Below the pieces are notes generated by a model. That model did no database searches. It was not told the origin of the DNA and saw only the letters and a program-made list of their open reading frames with translations. 38,306 nucleotides of DNA from JADYZU01 sp964540965. GTDB taxonomy: Bacteria; Pseudomonadota; Alphaproteobacteria; Rhodobacterales; Rhodobacteraceae. The stretch lies in NCBI GenBank assembly GCA_964540965.1, contig CAZIOT010000026.1, forward strand, positions 1 to 38,306, read 5' to 3'. Positions 1 to 9,120 of the stretch are shown piece after piece. Made by a program: the position numbers and the translations under genes. Position 1 is the stretch's first letter, and every line of letters starts with the position of its first letter.

Positions 1-21
1 CGTCAGGGTTCGTCTGCTCAA
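1..21 (-). CDS. Possible 5' end of a minus-strand gene cut by the window edge
   Basis: On the minus strand a near-perfect ribosome binding site, GGAGGTGATC (31 down to 22), sits directly before a TTG codon at 21-19, followed by six open codons reading S-R-R-T-L-T to the window edge. The Shine-Dalgarno match is the main evidence. The peptide is too short to identify. The T-L-T ending weakly recalls the start of alphaproteobacterial IHF alpha, but this is a guess from memory. Confidence 0.3.
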
Positions 22-206
22 GATCACCTCCGTTTTAGATCTTGAATCAGAACTCGCGGCAACGGGGAATCCCCTAAATGAAGACGCCCTCTAGCACCCC
101 CTGCCCCGGGACGCCTGTTCTTTTTGCCGGCAGCAATTTGGAACCACAATCACGACTTATGTGGTAGAGTAATAGGTGAATCACCCGGATCGAGGGGAGG
201 CACGCG

Positions 207-788
207 ATGACCAAGACGCTGATCGTTCCCGGCCTTGACGGCTCGCCCGCGCCGCATTGGCAGGACTGGTGGGCACGGCGCGACTGCAACGCCTTTGTCG
301 TCGACCTGCCCGACCCCGGCCGCCCCAATCCGCGCCGGTGGGAAGAAGAACTGGCGGGCATGATCCTGCGCCATCCCGGTTCGGTGCTGGTCGGCCATTC
401 GCTGGGGGCTGTGCTGATCGCGCGGCTGCTGACTTTCTGGCCCCAGGCGCGGGTGCGCGGGGCGCTGCTGGTCGCGCCGGCCGAAACCACCGGCAACGAC
501 CGCATCGGCCACTTTGGCCCGATCCCCGAACGCGCCCTGCCGGTGCCCTCGATCACCGTGGCCAGCCGCAACGATCCCTGGATGGGCTTTGACCGCGCGG
601 CAGGGCTGGCGGCGGCCTGGGGCAGCGGGCTGATCGACATGGGCCATGCCGGGCATGTCAATGTCGCATCGGGGTTCGGCCCCTGGCCGGGTGGGCTGGT
701 GCTGCGCGACCGCTTGGCGGCAGGCCCGCGGACCATTGCCCGGCCTGCCGGGCCGCACCATGGCCGCCCGCAACCAAGGATCCTGTGA
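207..788 (+). CDS. RBBP9/YdeN-type alpha/beta serine hydrolase
   Basis: A 193-residue single-domain hydrolase of the RBBP9/YdeN family (DUF1234-like). The N-terminus has the family signature of a beta strand, IVPGLDGSP, and a tryptophan-rich stretch (HWQDWW) near residues 5-23. The nucleophile elbow GHSLG lies near residues 62-66, and the catalytic His is probably in GHAGHVN near residues 147-153. The length fits the family. The start is supported by GGGGAGG eight bases upstream. Its stop overlaps the start of the next small gene by one base (TGATG), which suggests translational coupling. The substrate cannot be told; family members are cytoplasmic esterase-like enzymes of unclear physiological role. 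Confidence 0.85.
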   Translation: MTKTLIVPGLDGSPAPHWQDWWARRDCNAFVVDLPDPGRPNPRRWEEELAGMILRHPGSVLVGHSLGAVLIARLLTFWPQARVRGALLVAPAETTGNDRIGHFGPIPERALPVPSITVASRNDPWMGFDRAAGLAAAWGSGLIDMGHAGHVNVASGFGPWPGGLVLRDRLAAGPRTIARPAGPHHGRPQPRIL

Positions 789-922
789 TGAAGCGCCTGT
801 TCCGCAGCCCGACGCCGGGCACCGCCGAATATGTGACTCTGGGCATCTTCGTTCTGGCCTATGTCGGAGGCATCGTGCTGGCCGCCTCGCCGGCAACCAT
901 CCTCTGGCTGTTCGGCGGCTGA
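788..922 (+). CDS. Small single-span membrane protein (44 aa)
   Basis: A 44-codon ORF starting inside the stop codon of the upstream hydrolase (TGATG). It starts MKRLFRSPTPGTAEYV and then has one hydrophobic segment of about 22 residues (roughly 18-41) ending in WLFGG. The basic N-terminus followed by a single span suggests an inner-membrane protein with a cytoplasmic N-terminus. The coupled start and the GC-rich third positions argue that it is translated. No family is recognised. The roughly 70 bases to the next gene, which is convergent, hold nothing obvious. Confidence 0.6.
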   Translation: MKRLFRSPTPGTAEYVTLGIFVLAYVGGIVLAASPATILWLFGG

Positions 923-993
923 AACGGATCGGCCGTTGGCGCGGGGTCGTTCAGGCGATTCGCGACAGCTGCCCCGCATGATCGCCCCTCGCC

Positions 994-1857
994 TCAGGCC
1001 GCCTCGGCGAACAGGGCCGGCGGGCCCGGCATCACCCGATTGCGGCCGGCGGTCTTGGCGGCATAGACGCCCATGTCGGCGCGATGCACCTGGTCTTCGG
1101 CGGTGTCGCCGTCGCGCGGACCGGCGGTTCCGACCGAGATGGTGATCGGCACCTCGCCCGCCCGCACCTGCATCTCGACCCCGGCACGCAGGCGTTCGCC
1201 GATGGCGATGGCGGCTTCGGCATCGGTTTCAGGCAGAAGGACGACGAATTCCTCGCCCCCCAGACGCGCGACGACATCCTCGGCCCGAAGCAGGTGGCGC
1301 AGCACGGCGGCCACGGCGCACAGCACGGAATCGCCCGCAGCATGGCCCAGACGGTCGTTCACCGCCTTGAAATGGTCGATGTCGATGACCAGCACCGCCC
1401 CCGGCCTGGACTGCGCGATCTGGCGGACAAAGCCGCGCCGGTTGAGCAGGCCAGTCAGCGGATCGGTCGCCGCCTCGGCCGCCTGTTCGGTCAGGCGACG
1501 GTCGACATGCAGGACAAGGCGGTTGGCCCGCACCATCAGCCGGCCGATTTCATCATGAAAATCAAAGGGCAACGGGGTGACTATACCCCGCTCCTCGAAA
1601 TCGGCAAGGGTGGTTTCGATGCGGATCAGCGGCGTAAGGATGGTGCGCAAGGCCCAGAGTGTCACCGCAGTGCCGGCGATTGTGGCGACCAGCACCAGCC
1701 CCACCACTTCGACATGTTGCGACCAGGATCCGGTGCGGGAGGCAAGCCAGAGGAGCAGCACCAGGAGCGGCACATGGGTGCCGCCCAGGGCGAGCAGCAG
1801 CACCTTGGCCGTGAAACTGCGCGGGAACACCCGCGACAACGCCTGATAAAGCCACAT
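994..1857 (-). CDS. Membrane-bound diguanylate cyclase (HAMP-GGDEF)
   Basis: Makes cyclic di-GMP from two GTP. The 287-residue protein has two membrane spans (about residues 18-40 and 50-70) with a very short periplasmic loop, a HAMP-like linker (70-122) and a GGDEF domain whose signature reads GGEEF at 200-204. An RxxD inhibitory site (RAED, 191-194) sits five residues before it, so product feedback inhibition is expected. DPLTGLLNRRGF marks the start of the catalytic domain. The reading frame can be extended 10 codons upstream to a TTG, but the ATG at 1857 has GGAGG six bases upstream and is preferred. No EAL domain is present and no sensor ligand can be inferred. Confidence 0.9.
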   Translation of the reverse strand: MWLYQALSRVFPRSFTAKVLLLALGGTHVPLLVLLLWLASRTGSWSQHVEVVGLVLVATIAGTAVTLWALRTILTPLIRIETTLADFEERGIVTPLPFDFHDEIGRLMVRANRLVLHVDRRLTEQAAEAATDPLTGLLNRRGFVRQIAQSRPGAVLVIDIDHFKAVNDRLGHAAGDSVLCAVAAVLRHLLRAEDVVARLGGEEFVVLLPETDAEAAIAIGERLRAGVEMQVRAGEVPITISVGTAGPRDGDTAEDQVHRADMGVYAAKTAGRNRVMPGPPALFAEAA

Positions 1858-1927
1858 CCGGCACCTCCGCCCCCTCTCTAGCGGCAAGAGGTTAACAGGA
1901 CCTTGAAGGGCCCGGAGGCGTCAGACG

Positions 1928-1953
1928 AAAAAGGGCGCCCGCAGGCGCCCTTT
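1928..1953 (-). terminator. Rho-independent terminator of groESL
   Basis: A perfect 7-bp stem GGGCGCC/GGCGCCC with a 4-base loop (1933-1950) is followed, on the minus strand, by five T residues (1932-1928). It begins about 25 bases after the groEL stop codon. This is the textbook position and structure of an intrinsic terminator. It would also separate groEL from the cyclase gene downstream. Confidence 0.82.
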
Positions 1954-1974
1954 CCCGTAACCTGTCGGAATGGA

Positions 1975-3612
<1,638 letters not shown>

Positions 3613-3677
3613 GGCTGTAAACCTCGTGTGGATGGGGGTGTAGGGTGGGCATCAGCCCACCGCGCGGGAAACCGTCC

Positions 3678-3965
3678 TCAGGCGATGATGCCGAGGATGT
3701 CGCTTTCCTTCATGATGATGAGCTCTTCGCCGTTCAGCGTGACCTCGGTGCCCGACCACTTGCCGAACAGGATGCGGTCGCCGGCCTTGACCGAGGGGGC
3801 GATCAGCTCGCCCGAATCCTTGCGGGCGCCTTCGCCGACGGAGACGACTTCACCTTCCGCGGGCTTTTCCTTGGCGCTATCGGGGATGATAAGTCCGCCC
3901 TTGGTCTTTTCCTCGCTCTGCACACGGCGAACGAGCACGCGGTCGTGAAGCGGTTTGAATGCCAT
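3678..3965 (-). CDS. groES: Co-chaperonin GroES (10 kDa)
   Basis: Heptameric lid of the GroEL folding chamber. The 95-residue protein begins MAFKPLHDRVLVRRV, a hallmark of the family, contains the mobile loop around residues 17-32 (SEEKTKGGLIIPD), and ends in the usual beta-strand region with ESDILGIIA. It is first in the groESL operon. The start codon has GGAGC-like complementarity about 8 bases upstream. The 5' leader carries a CIRCE inverted repeat, so expression should be repressed by HrcA and released on heat shock. Confidence 0.99.
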   Translation of the reverse strand: MAFKPLHDRVLVRRVQSEEKTKGGLIIPDSAKEKPAEGEVVSVGEGARKDSGELIAPSVKAGDRILFGKWSGTEVTLNGEELIIMKESDILGIIA

Positions 3966-3990
3966 CTTCGCAGCTCCTTGTTGATGCGAT

Positions 3991-4015
3991 TGGCACTCGT
4001 CATCGGTGAGTGCCA
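3991..4015. promoter_or_regulatory. CIRCE operator (HrcA binding site) of groESL
   Basis: Perfect 8-bp inverted repeat TGGCACTC / GAGTGCCA with exactly nine bases between the arms. The consensus CIRCE is TTAGCACTC-N9-GAGTGCTAA, so the core GCACTC-N9-GAGTGC is fully conserved and one position in each arm differs symmetrically. It begins 26 bases upstream of the groES start codon and just downstream of a sigma-70-like -10 region. That is where HrcA would block transcription. Confidence 0.92.
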
Positions 4016-4024
4016 GCAGCCGGC

Positions 4025-4053
4025 GATCTAGGACCGCGCCTTGCGGCTGTCAA
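4025..4053 (-). promoter_or_regulatory. Probable groESL promoter
   Basis: On the minus strand a perfect -35 box TTGACA (4053-4048) is followed, after exactly 17 bases, by TAGATC (4030-4025) as the -10. The predicted start site near 4018 falls immediately before the CIRCE repeat. The -10 matches the consensus at only three of six positions, so a heat-shock sigma could also be involved. The position relative to CIRCE makes the call plausible. Confidence 0.68.
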
Positions 4054-4127
4054 CCCCGGCCAAGGCTTGTCCGGCGCCTTGCCACCCCCTACCTGTGATG
4101 CGGTGACGGCGTTTTCAGGGGGACTGG

Positions 4128-5123
4128 ATGCGATTTTTCCGTGCGGCCGCGGTGGCGGCGGGTCTCTCTGTGCTCCTGCCCGGCATGGTCACCGCGCAAT
4201 GTGCCGGCACCAGCCTGATGGACCGCCTCTCGCCCGAACAGCGGGCCGAGGTCGCCTCTGCCGCCGCGGCGACGCCGCATGGCGAGGGGCTGATCTGGCA
4301 GGCAAGCCGCGGTGACAGCCGCATCACGATTGTCGGCACCATGCATGTCTCGGACCCGCGGATGCCGCCGCTGTTCGAGGCCGCGGCGGCGGAACTGGCC
4401 GTGGTCGACCGCGTGCTGTTCGAGGTGACACCCGAGGAACAGGCGCAACTGATGCGCGCCATGACCGACGACCCGTCGCTGACCGTCATCACCGAAGGGC
4501 CGACGCTGCCGGAACTGCTGGATCCGCCGACCTGGGACGCGCTGCGCGACGCCGCCAGCGAACGCGGCATCCCCGGTTTCATGGCGGCCAAGATGCAGCC
4601 CTGGTTCCTGGCCGTCAGCCTGTCGATGCCGCCCTGCGCGATGGAGGCGATGGCCGCCGGGGAACAGGGCCTCGACTTCCTGCTGATGGACCGGGCCGAG
4701 GAACTGGGCATCCCGATGCAGGCGCTTGAACCCTGGGACACGCTGTTCTCGCTGTTCGATGCCGCGACGATGGACGACCAGATCGAACTCTTGCGCCTGT
4801 CGCTGATCGCGCCCGAGGTGCAGGACGAGATGTTCGTCGCCATGCTGGACGGCTATTTCGAGGGCCGCATCGCCGAATTGTGGGAACTGAACCGCGTCGC
4901 CTTCGACTTCATGCCCGAAGCGCCGGAAGGCGCGGCCTTTTTCGACAAGACCGAACAGCTCTTGATCCGCGACCGCAACCACGCCTGGATTCCGGTGATC
5001 GAGGCGGCGGCGGCCGGGGACGACCATATCATGGTCGCCGCCGGCGCCGCGCACATGCCGGGAACCGACGGCGTGCTGCGCCTGCTCGAGGATCGCGGCT
5101 GGACGGTGACGCGGCTGCGGTAG
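4128..5123 (+). CDS. TraB/GumN family secreted protein
   Basis: A 331-residue TraB/GumN (PF01963-type) protein. A signal peptide covers about residues 1-23 (basic MRFFR, hydrophobic core, cleavage near VTAQ), so it should be periplasmic or membrane-associated. Family motifs seen are the N-terminal GTMH (about residues 70-73) after a beta strand, a conserved RN..W element (RDRNHAWIP, about residues 281-289), and a C-terminal GAAHMPG with the second conserved His. In animals and archaea the family has been proposed to be metalloprotease-like, but the bacterial role is not settled. The stop codon is directly followed by the IS630 relic, so the gene is intact up to the edge of the low-GC island. 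Confidence 0.9.
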   Translation: MRFFRAAAVAAGLSVLLPGMVTAQCAGTSLMDRLSPEQRAEVASAAAATPHGEGLIWQASRGDSRITIVGTMHVSDPRMPPLFEAAAAELAVVDRVLFEVTPEEQAQLMRAMTDDPSLTVITEGPTLPELLDPPTWDALRDAASERGIPGFMAAKMQPWFLAVSLSMPPCAMEAMAAGEQGLDFLLMDRAEELGIPMQALEPWDTLFSLFDAATMDDQIELLRLSLIAPEVQDEMFVAMLDGYFEGRIAELWELNRVAFDFMPEAPEGAAFFDKTEQLLIRDRNHAWIPVIEAAAAGDDHIMVAAGAAHMPGTDGVLRLLEDRGWTVTRLR

Positions 5124-5524
5124 AGGTTTGATTCCAAAGCCTGGAACCCGTGGTTTCGAGCGGCGATGATGTGGTCGGGTCGGGCCTTCCAGACGAACGA
5201 ACCCCATTGCCGACATCCCCCGTTGCGGATGGTGGGCAAGCCGAGCGTGGGCGCTTTTCTTTCTGTGTGTGAGGTTGTCATCAAGGATGACGTGCATGGC
5301 TATGTCGGCCGGCATCTCGCGTTTGGACCGGTCAAGCCAGCGCCACACGCAGGTCTTCGTCTTGCCCGTCACTGCCATGATGGGGCTTGTACCGAGTCCA
5401 TCCGCGGTGAGCAGAACATCCGTGCCCGCCACGCATGTTCCTGATTTGAGTTGGGATCTGTGACGATGGCCTCATGGCACCAAAGATCGCTGGATGAGGC
5501 CGAGATGGGAATTCCAGCGCGCAT
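5123..5524 (-). pseudogene. Decayed IS630-family transposase
   Basis: Three pieces of an IS630-type transposase lie in order on the minus strand but in different frames. The N-terminus starts at ATG 5524 (MRAGIPIS, then QEHAWRARM). After a frameshift the helix-turn-helix region follows (VLLTADGLGTSPIM, then KTCVWRWLDR, about 5417-5340). It jumps to a fragment of the catalytic domain (HVILDDNLTHRK, about 5298-5263). After another shift the C-terminal tail FVWKARPDHIIAARNHGFQ follows (5197-5141). Normal members are about 340-360 residues, so roughly 200 codons are missing through at least two internal deletions. No terminal inverted repeats or TA target duplication could be recognised. It cannot transpose. 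Confidence 0.75.
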
Positions 5525-5618
5525 ATGATAAACTCGCAGATGCGACGCCATGCTGGGAAGCGATAGCCAAGCCATATGGGCCAGCGAGCCATGATCGAGT
5601 CAGACACAGGATGGAAAC

Positions 5619-6254
5619 TTGTCCGATGAGCCCGGATACAAGCTGTTCTGGGAAGCGCTTTCGGGGGCTATGGCCGTTGAGTTGTTTCTGGAACAGGCGG
5701 AAATCGCCTGGGAACGCATCCCTGTCGATATGGCGTCGGGCGAGCACAAGAGCGCAGCTTTCCTGTCCCTGAATCCGACTGGTCAAATCCCTGCGCTCAT
5801 GCTCCCATCCGGGCAGGTCATCGGTGAAAGCGCCGCAATCCTGCTTTTGCTGGGAGAAATGCACCCCGACTGCCGCCTTGTGCCTTTGCCGGGCTCAAAG
5901 GATCGCCCTGCCTTTCTTCGGTGGCTCATCTACATGGCGGCCAGCCCATACATGACATTTGTTCAGTTCAATCATCCCGAGCGCTTTCTCACGGACGGAC
6001 AGGCTCACTGTCCCCTGATCGAAAATGCCAGAGCACGTCTTTTCGATCAATTTACATTGCTGGATAACGCTATTTCGGGGGTGCCGTATTTTCTTCGCGA
6101 CGGGCTGACCGCGCTCGACTTCTATCTTTACATGCTCATCGAGTTTTTCGGTGATCGTGAAGTGGTTTTCGCCGGCCGCCCGCGGCTTGCACGGCTGCAT
6201 CACGCCGTATCGAACCTTGAGTCCACCAGGCGCGTACGGCCCCGCCATGGCTGA
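5619..6254 (+). CDS. Glutathione S-transferase-like protein
   Basis: About 211 residues. The first 80 form a thioredoxin-like GST N-domain: Y-K-L-F-W strand, NPTGQIPALML with the cis-Pro that binds glutathione, and GESAAILLLLGE with the conserved E-S pair. The rest is a helical GST C-domain with the N-capping motif in LTALDFYLYM. The usual catalytic Ser/Cys/Tyr region near residue 12 reads EALSGAMAVEL, so Ser15 could serve. No ATG is available in frame. The TTG at 5619, with AGGA seven bases upstream, is the best start, but it is uncertain. Base composition and codon use are visibly less GC-rich than the flanks, and an IS630 relic sits just upstream, which points to horizontal acquisition. 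Confidence 0.75.
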   Translation: MSDEPGYKLFWEALSGAMAVELFLEQAEIAWERIPVDMASGEHKSAAFLSLNPTGQIPALMLPSGQVIGESAAILLLLGEMHPDCRLVPLPGSKDRPAFLRWLIYMAASPYMTFVQFNHPERFLTDGQAHCPLIENARARLFDQFTLLDNAISGVPYFLRDGLTALDFYLYMLIEFFGDREVVFAGRPRLARLHHAVSNLESTRRVRPRHG

Positions 6255-6316
6255 TCCAAATACGGGACTGCCATATCACAAGCCTGCCTCCCGACTATTC
6301 AGTTTCGGACCGACCG

Positions 6317-7924
6317 CTAGGAACCGTCCCCGGGCCGATAGGCAAACCGGGTAAAGGTCGCGGTCTTTTCCCGCCCGGTCAGGTCGAAGGCGATCATGCC
6401 GACGAAGGCGCCGGTGAAACTGCCGTGTTCGCCGCGGCCGCCCTCGTCGGAAATCACGCTGGCGTCCAGCACCGGCCCCAGCGCCTGCCAGTCGCCGTGC
6501 TGCCTGAACCAGAACTGCTGGCGGGCGCGATCGACCGTCACCCGCAGGTCAAGCGGCCCGTCGGCAATCGCGACCGGAGCGCAGGGAAAGGTCAGCCGCG
6601 CGTCCGGCCAGTCGCCCGGACAGGACATGATGGTCAGCGCCCGGCCGATGCCGGGTTCGTCGGTCACCAGCGCGGCGTGGAACTTGTGCCGGTTGTAATA
6701 GGTCGTGAGGCCGGCGGCCTGCTGATAGGTCTCGGGCGCGAAACCGGTGAGGGTGGTTTCAGCCTCATAGGCCAGATCCTCCTGCCGGCGGGCGACAAGG
6801 CTTTGCTCGAACCACGACCCGACGCTTTCGCGGCCGGTCAGCACCAGCCCTTCGGGCGCCATGCGGAACAGGCGGTCGGGATGCGGCGTGCGCAGCCACT
6901 GGAAATCGGCGGGCAACGGGCCGCCGGCAAAGACATGTTCGACCGCGCTGCGCGGCAGCGGTGCCACATCGACGGGGGACGGCACCTCTTCGCGCGGGAC
7001 CGTGCCGCCATCGGCCAGCCACAGCCAGCCATCGCGCCAGACGACCTCCTCAAGCCCGGTCTCGCGGCCGCAGGGGCAGAACCGCCCGGCGCCGCTTGGC
7101 CCGGTGATCGGCCGGCCCATCAGGAAGGAGTGGTAGTGCCGGCCCCAATGCGTCTCGACATACTGGCCGTGGCCGGTGCGCTGGATCGGGCCGTTGGCGC
7201 CCTTGGCGGTTATGACATGCTTGTCGGGATGGGTTTCATAGGGGCCCATGACCTGCCGCGACCGCGCCATCGTCACCGCATGGTCGTATCCGGTGCCGCC
7301 CTCGGCCACGGTCAGGTAATACCAGCCGTCGCGGTGAAACAGATGCGGCGCCTCGGTCAGGCCGCGGTCGGTGCCGGGATAGATGTTGACGACCGGCCCG
7401 GTCAGCCCGTGTTCGGGCGACCATTCCTGGCACAGGATGCCGTCGAAACTGGCATGGGCCGGATTGCCGCCGGTGCCCGGCCCGCGATGGTTCCACTGCA
7501 TGTTGACGAACCATTTGCGGCCATCGGCATCATGGAACAGCGACGGGTCAAAGCCCGAGGAATTGACATACCACGGATCGCACCAGTCGCCGTCGATCGT
7601 CTCGCAGGCGGTGATGTAATTGTGGGTGTCCTTGAAGGCGCCGTCCAGCCGTTTGACATCGGTATAGACCAGCCAGAACCTGTCTCCGTCATGGCTCAGG
7701 CAGGGCGCCCAGATGCCGCAGGAATCGGGATTGCCGCGCATGTCCAGCAGGGCGGCGCGGTTCAGCGGCCGGGCGACCAGGGCCCAGTTCACCAGGTCGC
7801 GGGAATGGTAGATGCAGACGCCGGGATACCATTCGAAGGTCGAGGTGGCGAGGTAATAGTCCTCGCCCACGCGCAGGAATGACGGATCGGGGTTGAACCC
7901 CGGCAGCACCGGATTGCGGATCAT
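6317..7924 (-). CDS. Glycoside hydrolase family 43 beta-xylosidase (XynB-like)
   Basis: Probably removes xylose (or arabinose) from xylo-oligosaccharides in the cytoplasm, since no signal peptide is seen. The 535-residue protein has a GH43 five-bladed propeller (about 1-310) and a C-terminal concanavalin-like GH43_C2 domain. The start NPVLPGFNPDPSFLR is typical of the XynB subgroup. Expected catalytic residues are in place: Asp13 (NPDPS, general base), Asp126 (GFDPSLF, pKa modulator) and Glu191 (LTEAPHLF, general acid). The start ATG has GGGGAGG seven bases upstream. It follows an aldo-keto reductase gene on the same strand, separated by 67 bases that hold a pair of perfect palindromes abutting this ribosome binding site. 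Confidence 0.95.
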   Translation of the reverse strand: MIRNPVLPGFNPDPSFLRVGEDYYLATSTFEWYPGVCIYHSRDLVNWALVARPLNRAALLDMRGNPDSCGIWAPCLSHDGDRFWLVYTDVKRLDGAFKDTHNYITACETIDGDWCDPWYVNSSGFDPSLFHDADGRKWFVNMQWNHRGPGTGGNPAHASFDGILCQEWSPEHGLTGPVVNIYPGTDRGLTEAPHLFHRDGWYYLTVAEGGTGYDHAVTMARSRQVMGPYETHPDKHVITAKGANGPIQRTGHGQYVETHWGRHYHSFLMGRPITGPSGAGRFCPCGRETGLEEVVWRDGWLWLADGGTVPREEVPSPVDVAPLPRSAVEHVFAGGPLPADFQWLRTPHPDRLFRMAPEGLVLTGRESVGSWFEQSLVARRQEDLAYEAETTLTGFAPETYQQAAGLTTYYNRHKFHAALVTDEPGIGRALTIMSCPGDWPDARLTFPCAPVAIADGPLDLRVTVDRARQQFWFRQHGDWQALGPVLDASVISDEGGRGEHGSFTGAFVGMIAFDLTGREKTATFTRFAYRPGDGS

Positions 7925-7939
7925 CTCATGCCTCCCCGC

Positions 7940-7989
7940 ATGAAAATTCGCGAATTTTCATTCGCCCCTGGAAATTTCGCGAAATTTCC
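7940..7989. repeat. Paired AT-rich palindromes, locus A
   Basis: Two perfect palindromes lie in tandem. The first is 22 bp (7940-7961; half-site ATGAAAATTCG then its exact complement) and the second is 20 bp (7970-7989; half-site GGAAATTTCG). Eight bases (TCGCCCCT) separate them. Both share the core TTCGCGAA. As RNA each can form a hairpin of 8-9 mainly A-U pairs with a CGCG loop. They sit between two co-directional minus-strand genes, directly upstream of the GH43 ribosome binding site. Similar pairs occur at 15469-15518 and 31488-31536. Confidence 0.9.
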
Positions 7990-7991
7990 GG

Positions 7992-9023
7992 TCATGATTC
8001 CGACGATTTCGCCCAGAGATTGACGTTTTCCTCGTCGGCATATTCGTCGATCAGGGCCAATTCCTCGGCCGTGAAGGCCAGGTTGCGCACCGCACCGGCG
8101 CAATCGCTGACCTGTTCGGGACGAGAGGCGCCGATCAGCGCGCTGGTGATGCCGCCGTCGCGCAGCACCCAGGCCAGCGCCATCTGCGCCAGCGTCTGCC
8201 CCCGCGCCTGCGCCAGATCGTTCAGCCGGTTGAGGTTCTCGACGAACCGCGGCGACACCAGCGCCGGGTCAAGGCTTTTCCCCTGCGTCGCCCGGCTGCC
8301 CTGCGGCACGCCGTTCAGGTATTTCGCCGTCAGCATCCCCTGCGCCAGCGGGACAAAGGCGATGGAACCGATGCCCAGATCCTTCAGCGTCTGTTTCAGC
8401 CCGTCGCGTTCGATCCAGCGGTTGATCATGTTGTAGCTGGGCTGATGGATCAGGCAGGGCGTGCCCAGTTCCTTGAGGATTGCCGCCGCCTGCCGGGTGC
8501 GTTCCGAATTGTAGGACGACAGCCCGACATACAGCGCCCGCCCCGAGCGCACGATATGATCCAGCGCCATCATGGTTTCTTCCAGCGGCGTGTCGGGGTC
8601 GAACCGGTGCGAATAGAAGATGTCGACGTAATCGACACCCATCCGCTTGAGACTCTGGTCGCAACTGGCGATCAGGTATTTGCGGCTGCCCCATTCACCA
8701 TAGGGCCCGCCCCACATCAGGTAACCCGCCTTCGACGAAATCACCAATTCGTCGCGCAGGCCGCGGAAATCAGTGCGCAGGATATCGCCAAAGGCCTCTT
8801 CCGCGCTGCCGGGCGGCGGGCCGTAGTTGTTGGCAAGGTCGAAATGGGTGATGCCGGCGTCAAAGGCGGTGCGGCAGATCGCCTGTTTCACGTCTTGCCG
8901 GCTGTCGTGGCCGAAATTGTGCCAGAGGCCAAGGCTGATCGCCGGCAAGCGCAGCCCCGAAGTGCCGCAGCGGTTATAGACCATGCGGCCGTCATAGCGG
9001 CCGCCGTCCGGCACATAAGCCAT
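7992..9023 (-). CDS. Aldo/keto reductase (YghZ/Gpr-like)
   Basis: NADPH-dependent reductase of the aldo-keto reductase superfamily, 343 residues, cytoplasmic. The catalytic tetrad is visible: Asp62 and Tyr67 in FDLANNYG, Lys98 in SSKAGY and His139 in YSHRFD. Overall it reads like E. coli YghZ, which reduces L-glyceraldehyde 3-phosphate and methylglyoxal; the family resemblance is clear but the substrate is not proven. The start is backed by GGGGGGAGG close upstream. It is the first gene of a probable two-gene unit with the GH43 xylosidase, which suggests a carbohydrate-linked role. Confidence 0.93.
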   Translation of the reverse strand: MAYVPDGGRYDGRMVYNRCGTSGLRLPAISLGLWHNFGHDSRQDVKQAICRTAFDAGITHFDLANNYGPPPGSAEEAFGDILRTDFRGLRDELVISSKAGYLMWGGPYGEWGSRKYLIASCDQSLKRMGVDYVDIFYSHRFDPDTPLEETMMALDHIVRSGRALYVGLSSYNSERTRQAAAILKELGTPCLIHQPSYNMINRWIERDGLKQTLKDLGIGSIAFVPLAQGMLTAKYLNGVPQGSRATQGKSLDPALVSPRFVENLNRLNDLAQARGQTLAQMALAWVLRDGGITSALIGASRPEQVSDCAGAVRNLAFTAEELALIDEYADEENVNLWAKSSES

Positions 9024-9120
9024 CGTCGCCTCCCCCCGAGCCAGTCCGGCCTAAAACGATTACGGGCGAGACTTGGCGAAACGCAACCCGGAGTCAAGCC
9101 GCCGGATCGGGTCCGGCCTG

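Noticed and set aside
4089..5432. A 447-codon minus-strand frame across the TraB/GumN gene
   Set aside because: Only the first part (5432 to about 5263) has protein meaning, as a piece of the IS630 relic. The rest is the TraB shadow.
5525..5618. Terminal inverted repeat of the IS630 relic
   Set aside because: No matching pair at the two ends of the relic and no TA duplication could be identified by eye.
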